In this document: positions 8,241-16,777 of the stretch, in pieces
How the letters are laid out: every line of letters starts with the position of its first letter
Position numbering within the stretch: position 1 is the stretch's first letter
Origin: Acutalibacter sp. 1XD8-36
Lineage (GTDB): Bacteria; Bacillota; Clostridia; Oscillospirales; Acutalibacteraceae
Direction of reading: 5' to 3'
DNA: 64,000 nt
Assembly: GCF_009917525.1 (NCBI RefSeq)
Contig: NZ_QZDU01000001.1
Coordinates: forward strand, 558,001-622,000
Program-made: the position numbers and the translations under genes
The notes under the pieces: model-generated
The model's database searches: none
Told to the model about the DNA's origin: nothing
Seen by the model: only the letters and a program-made list of their open reading frames with translations

Positions 8241-9605
8241 TTATGTCTTTACTGTCTCTATCTCAGGCTGTCTGCTTTTGGGCTCCGTTAAAAGTACGCG
8301 GCAGGAGAAGGCTGTCAGGAACAGGGCGATACTGTATACAGCCACAAGCACCCTTGCAGGGGCTATCTCACGGCCCCAAAGCATGATTGGCCCAAGGCCG
8401 CTGGTTAGGGTAAACACCACCCTCCCTGCCAGCACGCCCAATAGGCTGAACATGGCGCAGAAGGCGTTGTACAGCGCCAGATACACCGTGCGCCGCTCCT
8501 CGGGCAGTCCCTCGTATGGGGCTATGGCGAAGCTCAGGGTTATGCCCACATACAGCACCAGGCTGTATATCACCGACACCGGGTACAGCCACTGGGTGCC
8601 CTCGCCTGTAAGGGCCAGCCCCATGGCATAGGGGGCATAGAGGAAGATTGAGAAGAACAGTCCGTTTCTCAGGCCCTGCCGCTGTATGAGCCGCTTCCAA
8701 AACGGGGTGAACACTATAACCGCCACGGCGTTGAACATGCCCACGAAGCTTATAAATGTAAAGCTCATGTGAAGGTCTTCCAGAAGGTAGGCGTTATAGT
8801 ACTGGCTGGGCAGGTTTGCCGAGAAGCTCCACAGGGAAGTGCAGGCAATTATCCTGCCGTATGACGGACAGTGCCTTATGCACTGTACCATCTCCTTTAC
8901 AAAGGAGCCAAGGCTCTTTGGGGGCTCAGGAACCGGCGGGTACTCGTGTATCCTTCTGAGGGCCAGTATGTCAATTATGGCAAACAGGCCCATTGACACC
9001 CTTAAAATCGGCACCGCCCATCTGCCTGCAAGCCCGGTGAGAAAGTCCGCGAAGACTCCCGCCAGGAACAGCATTACAAATACCGAGACGATGTTTATAA
9101 CATTGAAGAAGCTGTAAAAGCCCAGGCGCATATCCTCAGGAATGCTGCGCATATGCCAGGTCCCCATTCCGGGGCTCACAAATGCGTACAGGCTCTGGCT
9201 TATGCTTATAAGCAACAGCACTACCGGAAGCAGCCACTCCTCGGGCATACCGGACATTGCCAATGCAGGCAGCAGCACTATATTTATACCATGGGCCAGG
9301 CCCCGCAGGGCTGTCAGCAGCCTCTTGCTAGATGAGAGCCGTTCGGTGAACAGCGGGGATATCAGCTGAATCATGTTGCATAGGGACAGCAGCGTTACAG
9401 CCAAATTTACGTCGTTGGCACTGGCCCCGAAGGACAGCAGAAACCCTGTAAGGTATGTGCCGTTGAGCACATTATATATGGCGTTATAGCAGAGCGCCTG
9501 GACAAAAATCCATCTGCGTGACACGGAGTCCCTATCCGGGCCCATAAGATATGCCCCCGAGAGGACGTTCAGCCCGGCGCTCTGAACGCGTGCGATAAGC
9601 TTCAT
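8241..9605 (-). CDS. MFS transporter
   Basis: A 454-residue membrane protein with about twelve hydrophobic helices in two halves joined by a cytoplasmic loop near 215-245 (RRIHEYPPVPEPPKSLG), the layout of major facilitator transporters. Specificity cannot be read. It is the last gene of the run of minus-strand sugar genes, 43 nt after a SIS-domain gene. The start at 9605 is not preceded by a ribosome site; instead the DNA immediately upstream is AT-rich with TATAAT directly abutting the ATG. It could export or import a product of the upstream pathway. Family call is good, role unknown. Confidence 0.8.
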   Translation of the reverse strand: MKLIARVQSAGLNVLSGAYLMGPDRDSVSRRWIFVQALCYNAIYNVLNGTYLTGFLLSFGASANDVNLAVTLLSLCNMIQLISPLFTERLSSSKRLLTALRGLAHGINIVLLPALAMSGMPEEWLLPVVLLLISISQSLYAFVSPGMGTWHMRSIPEDMRLGFYSFFNVINIVSVFVMLFLAGVFADFLTGLAGRWAVPILRVSMGLFAIIDILALRRIHEYPPVPEPPKSLGSFVKEMVQCIRHCPSYGRIIACTSLWSFSANLPSQYYNAYLLEDLHMSFTFISFVGMFNAVAVIVFTPFWKRLIQRQGLRNGLFFSIFLYAPYAMGLALTGEGTQWLYPVSVIYSLVLYVGITLSFAIAPYEGLPEERRTVYLALYNAFCAMFSLLGVLAGRVVFTLTSGLGPIMLWGREIAPARVLVAVYSIALFLTAFSCRVLLTEPKSRQPEIETVKT

Positions 9606-9648
9606 ATATTATATACTTATATATGTGGTTTAATTACCCCAATTTGGC

Positions 9649-10377
9649 CTACTTGCCGGTTTCATTATACTTGTCACACATCTTGTAGTAGTCATCCCAG
9701 CCGCCGGGGAAGTTTATGCTGCGGAACAGCGTGGGCTCCATGCCTCTGGCTATCATGCGGTCGATGACCTCTGCGGAGACGCACCACATGGCGAAGGCGG
9801 CGCTGAGGCCTGAGGCCGGGCCGAACTTGTTGGTGGCCCCCTCCACCTCCAGCATGGCGTCTCCCTTGGGGGCGCAGTTGTCTATCACGAGGTCAGCCAG
9901 CTCGTATATCTTCTTGCCGCAGGGGTGCTCCGCCTCAACCGCCCCTGAATACTGCATGGAGGTTATAACTATAAGGGTCAGCCCCATCTCCTTTGCAGCC
10001 AGGGCGATGTCCACTAAGTTCGGAGCCTTTCCGGAGACAGAGCCCATTACCAACACATCACCGGGGGCGGCCTTGGAATGGCTCATAACTATCTTTCCTA
10101 TGCCCAGGATTGAGGGCTCGTTGCCCTCCCTGTCTATTTCGCGCACCGGGTCTTCAACGGTAAAGGTGTATTTCAGGGCCTTCAGGAGGGCAAGGCCCCC
10201 CGCGCGGTTTATAAGCTCGCTGTTGACAATATGCCCGCTGTCGTATACATGCACGTTTTTGCCCTTCTCAACGGCATTCACAATTATCTCTGCGGCGTCC
10301 TCAATATTCTTTCTCTGGGTATCCAGCACCTCGTTCAGCTTGCCCAGCATGGCCTCTGCGTAACGGTCTATAAGCAT
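9649..10377 (-). CDS. SIS-domain sugar isomerase-like protein
   Basis: A 242-residue single SIS-domain protein (phosphosugar-binding alpha/beta fold), of the family often annotated UPF0309. The features seen are an N-terminal helix pair, VHVYDSGHIVNSELINRAGG (20-residue phosphosugar-loop region near 42), GDVLVMGSVSGKAPN near 108 and a second loop near KGDAMLEVEG. It resembles the SIS gene just upstream (10412-11146), so they may form a heteromer or act on successive substrates. The start at 10377 (MLIDRYAEAM) is chosen because GGAGG lies 8 nt upstream; an ATG 15 nt earlier overlaps that site. Aldose-ketose isomerase or amino-sugar-phosphate role is inference. Confidence 0.75.
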   Translation of the reverse strand: MLIDRYAEAMLGKLNEVLDTQRKNIEDAAEIIVNAVEKGKNVHVYDSGHIVNSELINRAGGLALLKALKYTFTVEDPVREIDREGNEPSILGIGKIVMSHSKAAPGDVLVMGSVSGKAPNLVDIALAAKEMGLTLIVITSMQYSGAVEAEHPCGKKIYELADLVIDNCAPKGDAMLEVEGATNKFGPASGLSAAFAMWCVSAEVIDRMIARGMEPTLFRSINFPGGWDDYYKMCDKYNETGK

Positions 10378-10411
10378 GATGATTCCCTCCAATTTTATAA
10401 TAATTATCAGA

Positions 10412-11146
10412 TTACATGTACTTGATATTGTCCCTGTATTCCTTCAGCATGGCATCGTTATGGCTGTCGCCGCCTTCAACATTGGCGCTCATGAACACCG
10501 GGGGCACTATGCCGGACTTTACCAGCCGCTCTACCGTGTCGGCCACTATAGCGTTGAGTATTGCCGCGCCCACGGCTGTGGACGAAGCCGCAACCTTCTC
10601 CGGCATACCCTCAATGGCGCAGACCGCGTCGCCTACCTCACCGCAGTTGTCTATGGTGATGTCACACACCTCAAACAGCCGCTTGCCGCAGGCCGACCTG
10701 GAGGTCACGGACTTTGAGTATACCAGGTTAGTCAGCGCCGCCACGAAGGCCCCCTTCTCCCTGGCAGCCAGCGCCGCCTCAACCGGGACAGGATTGCGCC
10801 CGGACACCGAGTGGACTATGAGCACATCCCCCTCCCCTATGCCCGAGTTTTCAATAATTAGCCTGCCATAGCCCTCCAGCCGCTCTATCTGGCTCGTCAT
10901 GGTGACAGGGCGCACAGTGAGGGTCAGCCCCGGCGGCAGGATTGGGTTTATTACAGCCAGGCCCCCGGTGCGGTAGAAAAGCTCCTCGGCTAAAATCCCT
11001 GCGTGGCTGCAGCCAAATGCGTAGATGTTTTTGTGGGCCCTTATGGCCTCTGCCAGTTTTTCAGCCAGCAGGTCCATAGTCTCGGACTGTGTGTCCTCCA
11101 CCTGACGAAGTATTCTGTGGATTTCGTCAAAGTATTCCGTTTTCAT
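10412..11146 (-). CDS. SIS-domain sugar isomerase-like protein (second copy)
   Basis: A 244-residue paralogue of the downstream SIS protein, with the same order of elements: IYAFGCSHAGILAEELFYRTGG near 42-63, GDVLIVHSVSGRNPVPVEAAL near 108, CDITIDNCGEVGDA near 185. It follows the kinase gene by 36 nt with an AAAGGAG site. A pair of small SIS proteins behind a BadF-type kinase, a GntR regulator and a sugar ABC importer fits a catabolic route through a phosphorylated (amino) sugar. It is shorter than MurQ (about 300 residues), and I did not find MurQ-specific features. Confidence 0.75.
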   Translation of the reverse strand: MKTEYFDEIHRILRQVEDTQSETMDLLAEKLAEAIRAHKNIYAFGCSHAGILAEELFYRTGGLAVINPILPPGLTLTVRPVTMTSQIERLEGYGRLIIENSGIGEGDVLIVHSVSGRNPVPVEAALAAREKGAFVAALTNLVYSKSVTSRSACGKRLFEVCDITIDNCGEVGDAVCAIEGMPEKVAASSTAVGAAILNAIVADTVERLVKSGIVPPVFMSANVEGGDSHNDAMLKEYRDNIKYM

Positions 11147-11182
11147 TGGGACGCTCCTTTCGGTACGTTCACTTAAAATGTA

Positions 11183-12235
11183 TTATCTTTCTCTTACTAT
11201 CTCGTAGAGCTTCCCCACGCCCTCGGGCATAGGAGAGCATGGGGCCTTGGGCAATACGGGCCACTTGGCCTGGTACTCAGGGTACAGTGAGCGCAGCCTT
11301 GCGAAAGCCTTCTCTGAGAGCCTCCCCTCGCCCTCTCCCATAGCCATCTTGGCCACCGGGCCTATGACCGGGTCGAAGGCCGAGGGGATTATCTCAGCCA
11401 TTGGGTATCTCATAGCCATGGTGTTGACAAAGGAGGTGAGCATTATCTCCCCGCTCTTCCAGGCCCCTCCCGCCAGGACTACCGGGCCCTCTATAGGCAG
11501 GCACTCCCTGTGCATAAAGGCCATGGCCTGTTCAGCAGCCTTTCTCCCGGCCTCTGTAAGTATGCTGCGGGCGGTATGGTCCCCCCGCTTTGCGCACTCC
11601 CCTACCAGGCGGCAGACGCTGGCGATGGTGCCCCTTGTGTCCTTCTTCTGCCAGAACGCCGCCATGGTCTCGCGTATGGTCCTGCAGCCGAAGAAATCAC
11701 ATAGGCCGGGCTCCAGCATGGTCTTCGGCCCCCAGCCGTCATAGGAGCGCAGGGCGGCCTTTATTGCCATGCAGCCTATATCCGCGCCGCTGCCCTCGTC
11801 GCCGAAGGGGCTCCCCCAGCCCCCCTGATAGAGCGCCGCCCTGCCGTCCTTAACATAGAACAGGGTGGCCCCGGTGCCGCAGAGCACCAGCATACCGGTG
11901 GAGAGGCCCGCGCTGTATATGGCTGTCTCCCCCTCGGAGAGCCTGTTAAAGGCTCCCACATGGCAGCGCTGGCGCAGAAGGTCCTCATATAGGTCCGTGG
12001 GGCCGGGCATGGAAATCCAGACGTCCTCTATCTCCACTCCCGTCTGCCCCTTTGCCGAGCCCAGGGCCTGGTCGATACTGTCCAGCATATGCTGCTCAAC
12101 TAAATCCATGGGCACGAAATTAGGGTTGATTGCCCCGCTGACGCCGGAGCCCACCGGCCGCAGCTCTGAGTCAAACAGCAGTGTATGGAGCTTGGTGCCG
12201 CCGCCGTCCACACTGAGGTAAAGCTTGGTCTCCAA
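11183..12235 (-). CDS. BadF/BadG-type ATPase family sugar kinase (N-acetylglucosamine kinase-like)
   Basis: A 350-residue member of the ASKHA (actin-like ATPase) superfamily. The phosphate-1 loop SVDGGGTKLHTLLFD is at about residues 8-22, a second nucleotide motif GMLVLCGTGATL near 115, and WGSPFGDEGSGADIG near 140, the pattern of N-acetylglucosamine kinases of this family. The start is TTG at 12235 with GGAGGAG 6 nt upstream. It lies between the GntR regulator and the SIS genes, so it probably phosphorylates the sugar released by the DUF4838 enzyme. Amino-sugar preference is inference from family. Confidence 0.8.
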   Translation of the reverse strand: METKLYLSVDGGGTKLHTLLFDSELRPVGSGVSGAINPNFVPMDLVEQHMLDSIDQALGSAKGQTGVEIEDVWISMPGPTDLYEDLLRQRCHVGAFNRLSEGETAIYSAGLSTGMLVLCGTGATLFYVKDGRAALYQGGWGSPFGDEGSGADIGCMAIKAALRSYDGWGPKTMLEPGLCDFFGCRTIRETMAAFWQKKDTRGTIASVCRLVGECAKRGDHTARSILTEAGRKAAEQAMAFMHRECLPIEGPVVLAGGAWKSGEIMLTSFVNTMAMRYPMAEIIPSAFDPVIGPVAKMAMGEGEGRLSEKAFARLRSLYPEYQAKWPVLPKAPCSPMPEGVGKLYEIVRER

Positions 12236-12276
12236 ACAAAACTCCTCCAGTCATCATCTCGTTATCATTCCATGCG

Positions 12277-12996
12277 CTATTTGTTCAGGTTATTCAGCGT
12301 GACATAGAATTTGTATTTATCCCCCCTATACACGGAGTTGCAGTACTCCATGGGGCTGGCGTCGGCAAAATAGGTGGTGCGGTCTATGCGCAGCACCGGC
12401 GCGCCGGGCTCTATCCCCAGAAGCTCCGCCTCGCCATGCACGGCAAGGGAGGCTTCCAGCGCCTGCTTTGCCTGCTGGGTGCGCAGGCCGTACTCCTTCT
12501 CAAGTATGCTGTAGAGGGAGCCGGTGAGGTCGTGGTCCAGAAGGTCCGGACAGCGGAAGAAGGGCAGGTGGACAGTCTCAATAGCCATGGGCTTCTCCTC
12601 CACCATCCTCAGGCGCTGTACCACAAAGACCTTTGAGAGCTCGGCTATATTGAGCTTTGCCGATACCAATGGGTCCGCGCTCTCCATATCCGCCCGCAGG
12701 AGTTTGGAGCTTGTTTTAAGGCCACGTCTTGTCATCTCGTCGGTGAACCCCTGCAAGCTGTCCAGGGACATGGAGGCCTCTCCGCTCCTCACAAATGAGC
12801 CCTTGCTGTGCTTCTTCACAATATACCCTCTATAGGCCAGCTCCTTCAGGGCGTTGCGCACGGTGGTGCGGCTGGCATCAAACAGAAGGCAGAGCTCCTC
12901 CTCTGTGGGGAGCCGTTCGCCGTCCTTGAGCTCCCCGGATTCAATTTTCTTTACATAGTGCTGATAAATAAGCTGGTACTTAGGTGCAGATTCCAT
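12277..12996 (-). CDS. GntR-family transcriptional regulator (HutC/UTRA type)
   Basis: A 239-residue repressor-type protein. The N-terminal winged helix (residues about 5-75, with LPTEEELCLLFDASRTTVRNALKELAYRG) is followed by a UTRA ligand-binding domain (about 95-235). Such regulators usually sense a phosphosugar or amino sugar and control their own operon. It is embedded between the permease and kinase genes. A perfect palindrome ATTGTTATAACAAT (18735-18748), just downstream of the operon promoter, is the best candidate operator. Confidence 0.9.
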   Translation of the reverse strand: MESAPKYQLIYQHYVKKIESGELKDGERLPTEEELCLLFDASRTTVRNALKELAYRGYIVKKHSKGSFVRSGEASMSLDSLQGFTDEMTRRGLKTSSKLLRADMESADPLVSAKLNIAELSKVFVVQRLRMVEEKPMAIETVHLPFFRCPDLLDHDLTGSLYSILEKEYGLRTQQAKQALEASLAVHGEAELLGIEPGAPVLRIDRTTYFADASPMEYCNSVYRGDKYKFYVTLNNLNK

Positions 12997-13025
12997 CTTC
13001 CCGCCTCCAAACTTTTAGCCTTTGG

Positions 13026-13943
13026 TTAGCCCTTGACTGAGCCTATCATTATACCCTTCACAAAGTATTTCTGTAAGAAAGGATATACCAGTATGATAGG
13101 CACCACGACCACTATCATTGTAGCCATGCGTATTGTCTCCGCCGTAAAGGTCTGGGCTGCCATGGTGCCGGCCCGCTGGGACATGGCGTCTGCGCCTGAT
13201 ACCGATGTAAGGTTTGCCTGGTTTACAAGCTCCATCAGCCTGAAGGCGACTGTTTTAAGGCTCTTATCTGTCACATAATAGGCAGAGTCAAACCATGCGT
13301 TCCAGTGGCCCACGCCGTTGAAAAGGGCTATGGTCGCAAGCACCGGCTTTGAGATTGGGAAGATTATCCTGAAGAATATCATCACATCGTTTGCGCCGTC
13401 TATCTTGGCCGACTCCTCAAGCTCTGCGGGAAGCTCCCGGAAGAAGTTCATCATAATAATTGCATTAAATGCGCTTAAAAGGCTTGGGATTATGTATACC
13501 CAGAAGGTGTTCATCAGATATATCTTCTTTATCAGGATGAAGTATGGAATAAGCCCGCCGCCGAAGTACATGGAGATTATCAGGAGCATGGAGTAAAACC
13601 TGCGGCCCATCAGGTTCTTATGGGCCAGGGCGTAGGAGAAAAGGGCCGTGAACAGTACGCTGGACACCGTGCCTATAAGGGTGCGGGAGATGGTGACTCC
13701 GTAGGCCTTCAGGAGATTTTCGTCTTTAAACACTGCCTGATAGTTTTCCAGGGTGAACTTCCTGGGCCAGAAGAATATGCCGCCCCGGGAGGCGTCAATG
13801 CCCTCGTTGAAGGAAATCACCAGGGAGTAATAGAAGGGATACAGGCACGCGAGGAACACTACAGCCATGATAATATATACCACGATATCCACTGCCCAGT
13901 CTTCCTTAGTTTTGCGTATCTTATTGATATTTTTTGCGCTCAT
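13026..13943 (-). CDS. Carbohydrate ABC transporter permease, LplC/YtcP type
   Basis: A 305-residue permease with six predicted helices. The conserved coupling loop is LEESAKIDGANDVMIFFRII near residue 190, and the C-terminus YFVKGIMIGSVKG is the hallmark of LplC-type proteins. It lies 16 nt after its LplB-type partner. The ATPase is not encoded in the operon; in this class a shared MsmK-type ATPase encoded elsewhere is usual. Confidence 0.9.
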   Translation of the reverse strand: MSAKNINKIRKTKEDWAVDIVVYIIMAVVFLACLYPFYYSLVISFNEGIDASRGGIFFWPRKFTLENYQAVFKDENLLKAYGVTISRTLIGTVSSVLFTALFSYALAHKNLMGRRFYSMLLIISMYFGGGLIPYFILIKKIYLMNTFWVYIIPSLLSAFNAIIMMNFFRELPAELEESAKIDGANDVMIFFRIIFPISKPVLATIALFNGVGHWNAWFDSAYYVTDKSLKTVAFRLMELVNQANLTSVSGADAMSQRAGTMAAQTFTAETIRMATMIVVVVPIILVYPFLQKYFVKGIMIGSVKG

Positions 13944-13959
13944 TGTGTCCCCTCCTTCC

Positions 13960-14919
13960 TTAGAATAGTCCGGTGCCGGTCAGCTTGTTGGAAACCCAGT
14001 TGCTGCTTGACACCAGGATAAGTGAGATTATTGACTGCATAAGGCTGATTGCCGTGGCGTAGGAGAAGCGCCCCTGGGAGAGGCCCATCTTCAGGGTGTA
14101 GGTCTGGAGTATCTCCGAGACGCTGTTGTTCGCCACGTTTCCAAGCATATAGGCCTGGTCGAAGTTTGAGCCGCTTATGCCGCCGCCGAACAGGTTGCCG
14201 ATTGACATGATAAGCACTATAACTATGGTGCCCTTAATGCTGGGCAGGGTGATATGCCATATCTGCTTTAGCCTTCCGGCACCGTCCACCTTTGCCGCTT
14301 CGTACATGGACAGGTCGACACTGGTTATAGCCGCCAGGAAGATTATCGCCCACCAGCCCATCTCCTTCCAGATATCGCTTATGACGACTATCGGCAGGAA
14401 ATACTGGGGTCCGGACAGGAACGAAATGGGCTTGTCGATAACCCCCATCCCCAGAAGCGCCTGGTTTAAAAGGCCATTCTGCTCGTTCAGGAATGAGAAG
14501 AGCATACCCGAGACTACCACCCAGGAGATGAAGTGGGGCAGATAGCTGATAGTCTGCACCGTGCGCTTTACCGGGCTTATGCGTACCTCATTGACAGCCA
14601 GGGCAAATATAATAGGCACAGGGAAGGTAAATACCAGCTTCAACAGGCTCATGGATATGGTGTTGCGGATAGTGGGCCAGAACACCAGGTCGTGGTAGAA
14701 CTCTGAAAACCATTTGAGCCCCACCCAGTCGCTGGTGAAGAAGCCCAGAATGCCCTGGGTCAGCTTATAGTCCTTAAAGGCTATGATAATGCCGAACATG
14801 GGCACAAAGCAGAACACGAGAAGGAACGCCACCCCCATCCAAGCAAAAACCTGCAGGGTGAATTGTGATTTAAACCGCTTCCAGCCGCCGCTGGGAGCTT
14901 TTTTGACTTTCGTTGCCAA
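13960..14919 (-). CDS. Carbohydrate ABC transporter permease, LplB type
   Basis: A 319-residue permease with a cytoplasmic N-terminus, a first helix near 25-48 (FAWMGVAFLLVFCFVPMFG) and the coupling loop MYEAAKVDGAGRLKQIWHI near 215. The start is TTG at 14919, seven nt after AGGAGG; no ATG is suitably placed. It pairs with the LplC-type protein downstream and the binding protein at 16778-18475, although a DUF4838 gene is inserted between binding protein and permeases. Confidence 0.9.
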   Translation of the reverse strand: MATKVKKAPSGGWKRFKSQFTLQVFAWMGVAFLLVFCFVPMFGIIIAFKDYKLTQGILGFFTSDWVGLKWFSEFYHDLVFWPTIRNTISMSLLKLVFTFPVPIIFALAVNEVRISPVKRTVQTISYLPHFISWVVVSGMLFSFLNEQNGLLNQALLGMGVIDKPISFLSGPQYFLPIVVISDIWKEMGWWAIIFLAAITSVDLSMYEAAKVDGAGRLKQIWHITLPSIKGTIVIVLIMSIGNLFGGGISGSNFDQAYMLGNVANNSVSEILQTYTLKMGLSQGRFSYATAISLMQSIISLILVSSSNWVSNKLTGTGLF

Positions 14920-14944
14920 TGGGGCACCTCCTTATTACAATTTA

Positions 14945-16690
14945 TCAGGTGTTCACCAGCTTCAGCTCGCCCCGGCGCAGTATGTCGATGGACTCCTCCA
15001 GTGGCATACCCTCCCGAATCTCAGTGAAGCCGAACTTTTTAAGGTCCTCTGCAAACTCCTCCACCAGCGCGGCCCTCCCCGGGTCCTCAACGGGGATATG
15101 GGTGAGCTTTAAGTAGCGGATAGAGAGCCGTGCCAGCCTTACCTCCTCCAGCACATTTTTATCGTCCGCCAGCATTTCGGCCCGGTCAAAAAGCCTGTCC
15201 GCTTTCTCTATAAAGTCCAGGCTCAGGTAAGGGCTGTGGGGTGTGTCATAAATGCCCATATGTACGTCTTTATCCGCAACCTGGGCGTGCATCAGGTCGT
15301 AATACTCCCTCATAGGCGCCGCCGCCATTCCATAGACGCCGGAGATAAACTCGTTTACAAGAGTATCGGTGTCAAGCTCCGGGTCCCAGAGAAGCTTTGC
15401 CTCAACATACTGGCGCAGCTCGTTGAGCTCGCCGTTCCTTCCCCGGCAGGCGTTGCCCTCCTCAAAGATACCGGTGACGTGGTTTTCTATGAAAAACCTA
15501 ATATTGGGGGCCAGCACCTTGAAGTCCGGGAATGGGTTCAGGTAGTGGGCAAAATTTGTGGTATAGTCCCAGATATGCAGCCTGTCGCAGACCTTGGCCC
15601 ACTCCTTCAGGTCGTTGGCAAAGCCGTCCCTGGCCCAGGAGCGTGAGGCAAATGAAGCTACATGGTCGCATTCTGACAGGGGATGGGCAAAGCAGCACTC
15701 AATGGAGCACAGCCGCACGGCTACATTATGCCGGGGCCGGATGTATTTGGGAGCCTTGCGGGTGTAGGTATAGGCCAGGGTGTCTATTATTACATCGGGA
15801 TAGTCCGGCTCAATGGCCTCAGCCACTTTATTAACAAACTCAATCAGGCTGCCCGCGTGGCTGCCCTCCCTCTCGTCAATAGCTTTACAGGCGTCGCACT
15901 GGCAGGGGTCAAAGCAGTCGTTTTGGGAGACGGACACTATCTGCGCCTTTGGGTGCTCCTTCAGCCACTGGCGCACCCGGGCTATGGCTATCTCCAAGAC
16001 CTCCGGGTTTGTGAGGCAGAGCTGTGTGCGCTCCTTAAGGCGCTTTCCGTCCACCAGGGCGAAATACTCCGGGTGGGAGTCGTAATACTCAGCTACAGGC
16101 ACCAGCTGGTCGAAGGTGTGCACGAAGGGGAAATACTCCATCTTATAGCCGTGTGTATCCCCCACCTCGAGCATAGTGCTGTTGGACTTGTTGCGCACAT
16201 GCCAGTCCGAATCCATATTCCCTGCACAGAAGGGGTCCCGGTACTCAAGCTTCGGCACCTGGGTGTCGTTCTCAATAACCGGCAGCTCCACACAGCAGCG
16301 CTTTGGTATGCGGCTGACCTTCTTGGTAAACCACCGGCAGCCGAGGTAATTCTCAAGGAAGGTGTACACGCCGTACAGCGTGCCCCTGGGCCTGCCGCCG
16401 GCTATAACAAGGCGCTTGCCCACGGTCTTTATTGTGAAGCCCTCCTGTCCCAGAGACGGTATATCTATGCCGCATCCAAGCTCACTTACACGGGCGCTGC
16501 CGCCCACCAGGAGCTCGGTCTCACAGGACGGCTCATCGTCAAAATAGATGGGGTAGTCCGCGCCGGTTATCTCCTCCAGGAAGCGCTTCAGCTCCTCGGC
16601 GGCGTGGCGCTCGGCGGGGATGGCGTCGCGGGCGACGACTATGCGGAACTCCGTGCTGCCGTGCTTTGAGAGCATTGTTTTTTCGCTCAT
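14945..16690 (-). CDS. DUF4838-family protein with GH67-like N-terminus (putative glycosidase), copy 1
   Basis: A 581-residue protein without signal peptide. Residues about 1-135 resemble the N-terminal domain of alpha-glucuronidases of GH67 (ERHAAEELKRFLEEITG, and GRPRGTLYGVYTFLE), followed by a barrel-like DUF4838 region with HPEYFALVDG near 217, SQNDCFDPCQCDACK near 257 and RLCSIECCFAHP near 327. The enzyme should act in the cytoplasm on material brought in by the adjacent importer. The start at 16690 (MSEKTMLSKHG) has GGAGAG 6 nt upstream; a longer frame from 16738 runs into an intercistronic hairpin. Two closer-related copies lie upstream. Catalytic activity and substrate of DUF4838 are not known to me. 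Confidence 0.75.
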   Translation of the reverse strand: MSEKTMLSKHGSTEFRIVVARDAIPAERHAAEELKRFLEEITGADYPIYFDDEPSCETELLVGGSARVSELGCGIDIPSLGQEGFTIKTVGKRLVIAGGRPRGTLYGVYTFLENYLGCRWFTKKVSRIPKRCCVELPVIENDTQVPKLEYRDPFCAGNMDSDWHVRNKSNSTMLEVGDTHGYKMEYFPFVHTFDQLVPVAEYYDSHPEYFALVDGKRLKERTQLCLTNPEVLEIAIARVRQWLKEHPKAQIVSVSQNDCFDPCQCDACKAIDEREGSHAGSLIEFVNKVAEAIEPDYPDVIIDTLAYTYTRKAPKYIRPRHNVAVRLCSIECCFAHPLSECDHVASFASRSWARDGFANDLKEWAKVCDRLHIWDYTTNFAHYLNPFPDFKVLAPNIRFFIENHVTGIFEEGNACRGRNGELNELRQYVEAKLLWDPELDTDTLVNEFISGVYGMAAAPMREYYDLMHAQVADKDVHMGIYDTPHSPYLSLDFIEKADRLFDRAEMLADDKNVLEEVRLARLSIRYLKLTHIPVEDPGRAALVEEFAEDLKKFGFTEIREGMPLEESIDILRRGELKLVNT

Positions 16691-16715
16691 AATTCTCTCC
16701 TCAAAATAGGGAAAC

Positions 16716-16745
16716 CCCCGCCTCGCAAAATATTTCAAGGCGGGG
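16716..16745 (-). terminator. Intercistronic hairpin after the binding-protein gene
   Basis: Perfect 8-bp GC-rich stem CCCCGCCT/AGGCGGGG around a 14-nt AT-rich loop, between the binding protein (stop 16778) and the DUF4838 start (16690). The following minus-strand tail is GTTTCCCTATTTT, a poor T run, so partial termination or mRNA stabilisation is more likely than full termination. Confidence 0.5.
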
Positions 16746-16777
16746 ACTTCCGTTAGCTTTATCTTCTTAACTGTCCT

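Noticed and set aside
10412-11146. MurQ (N-acetylmuramate-6-phosphate etherase) for a SIS gene
   Set aside because: The protein is about 55 residues too short, and the characteristic MurQ region was not recognised; only a generic SIS assignment is supported.
15683-16669. 328-codon open frame on the plus strand
   Set aside because: Antisense shadow of DUF4838 copy 1; no ribosome site and no recognisable motif.
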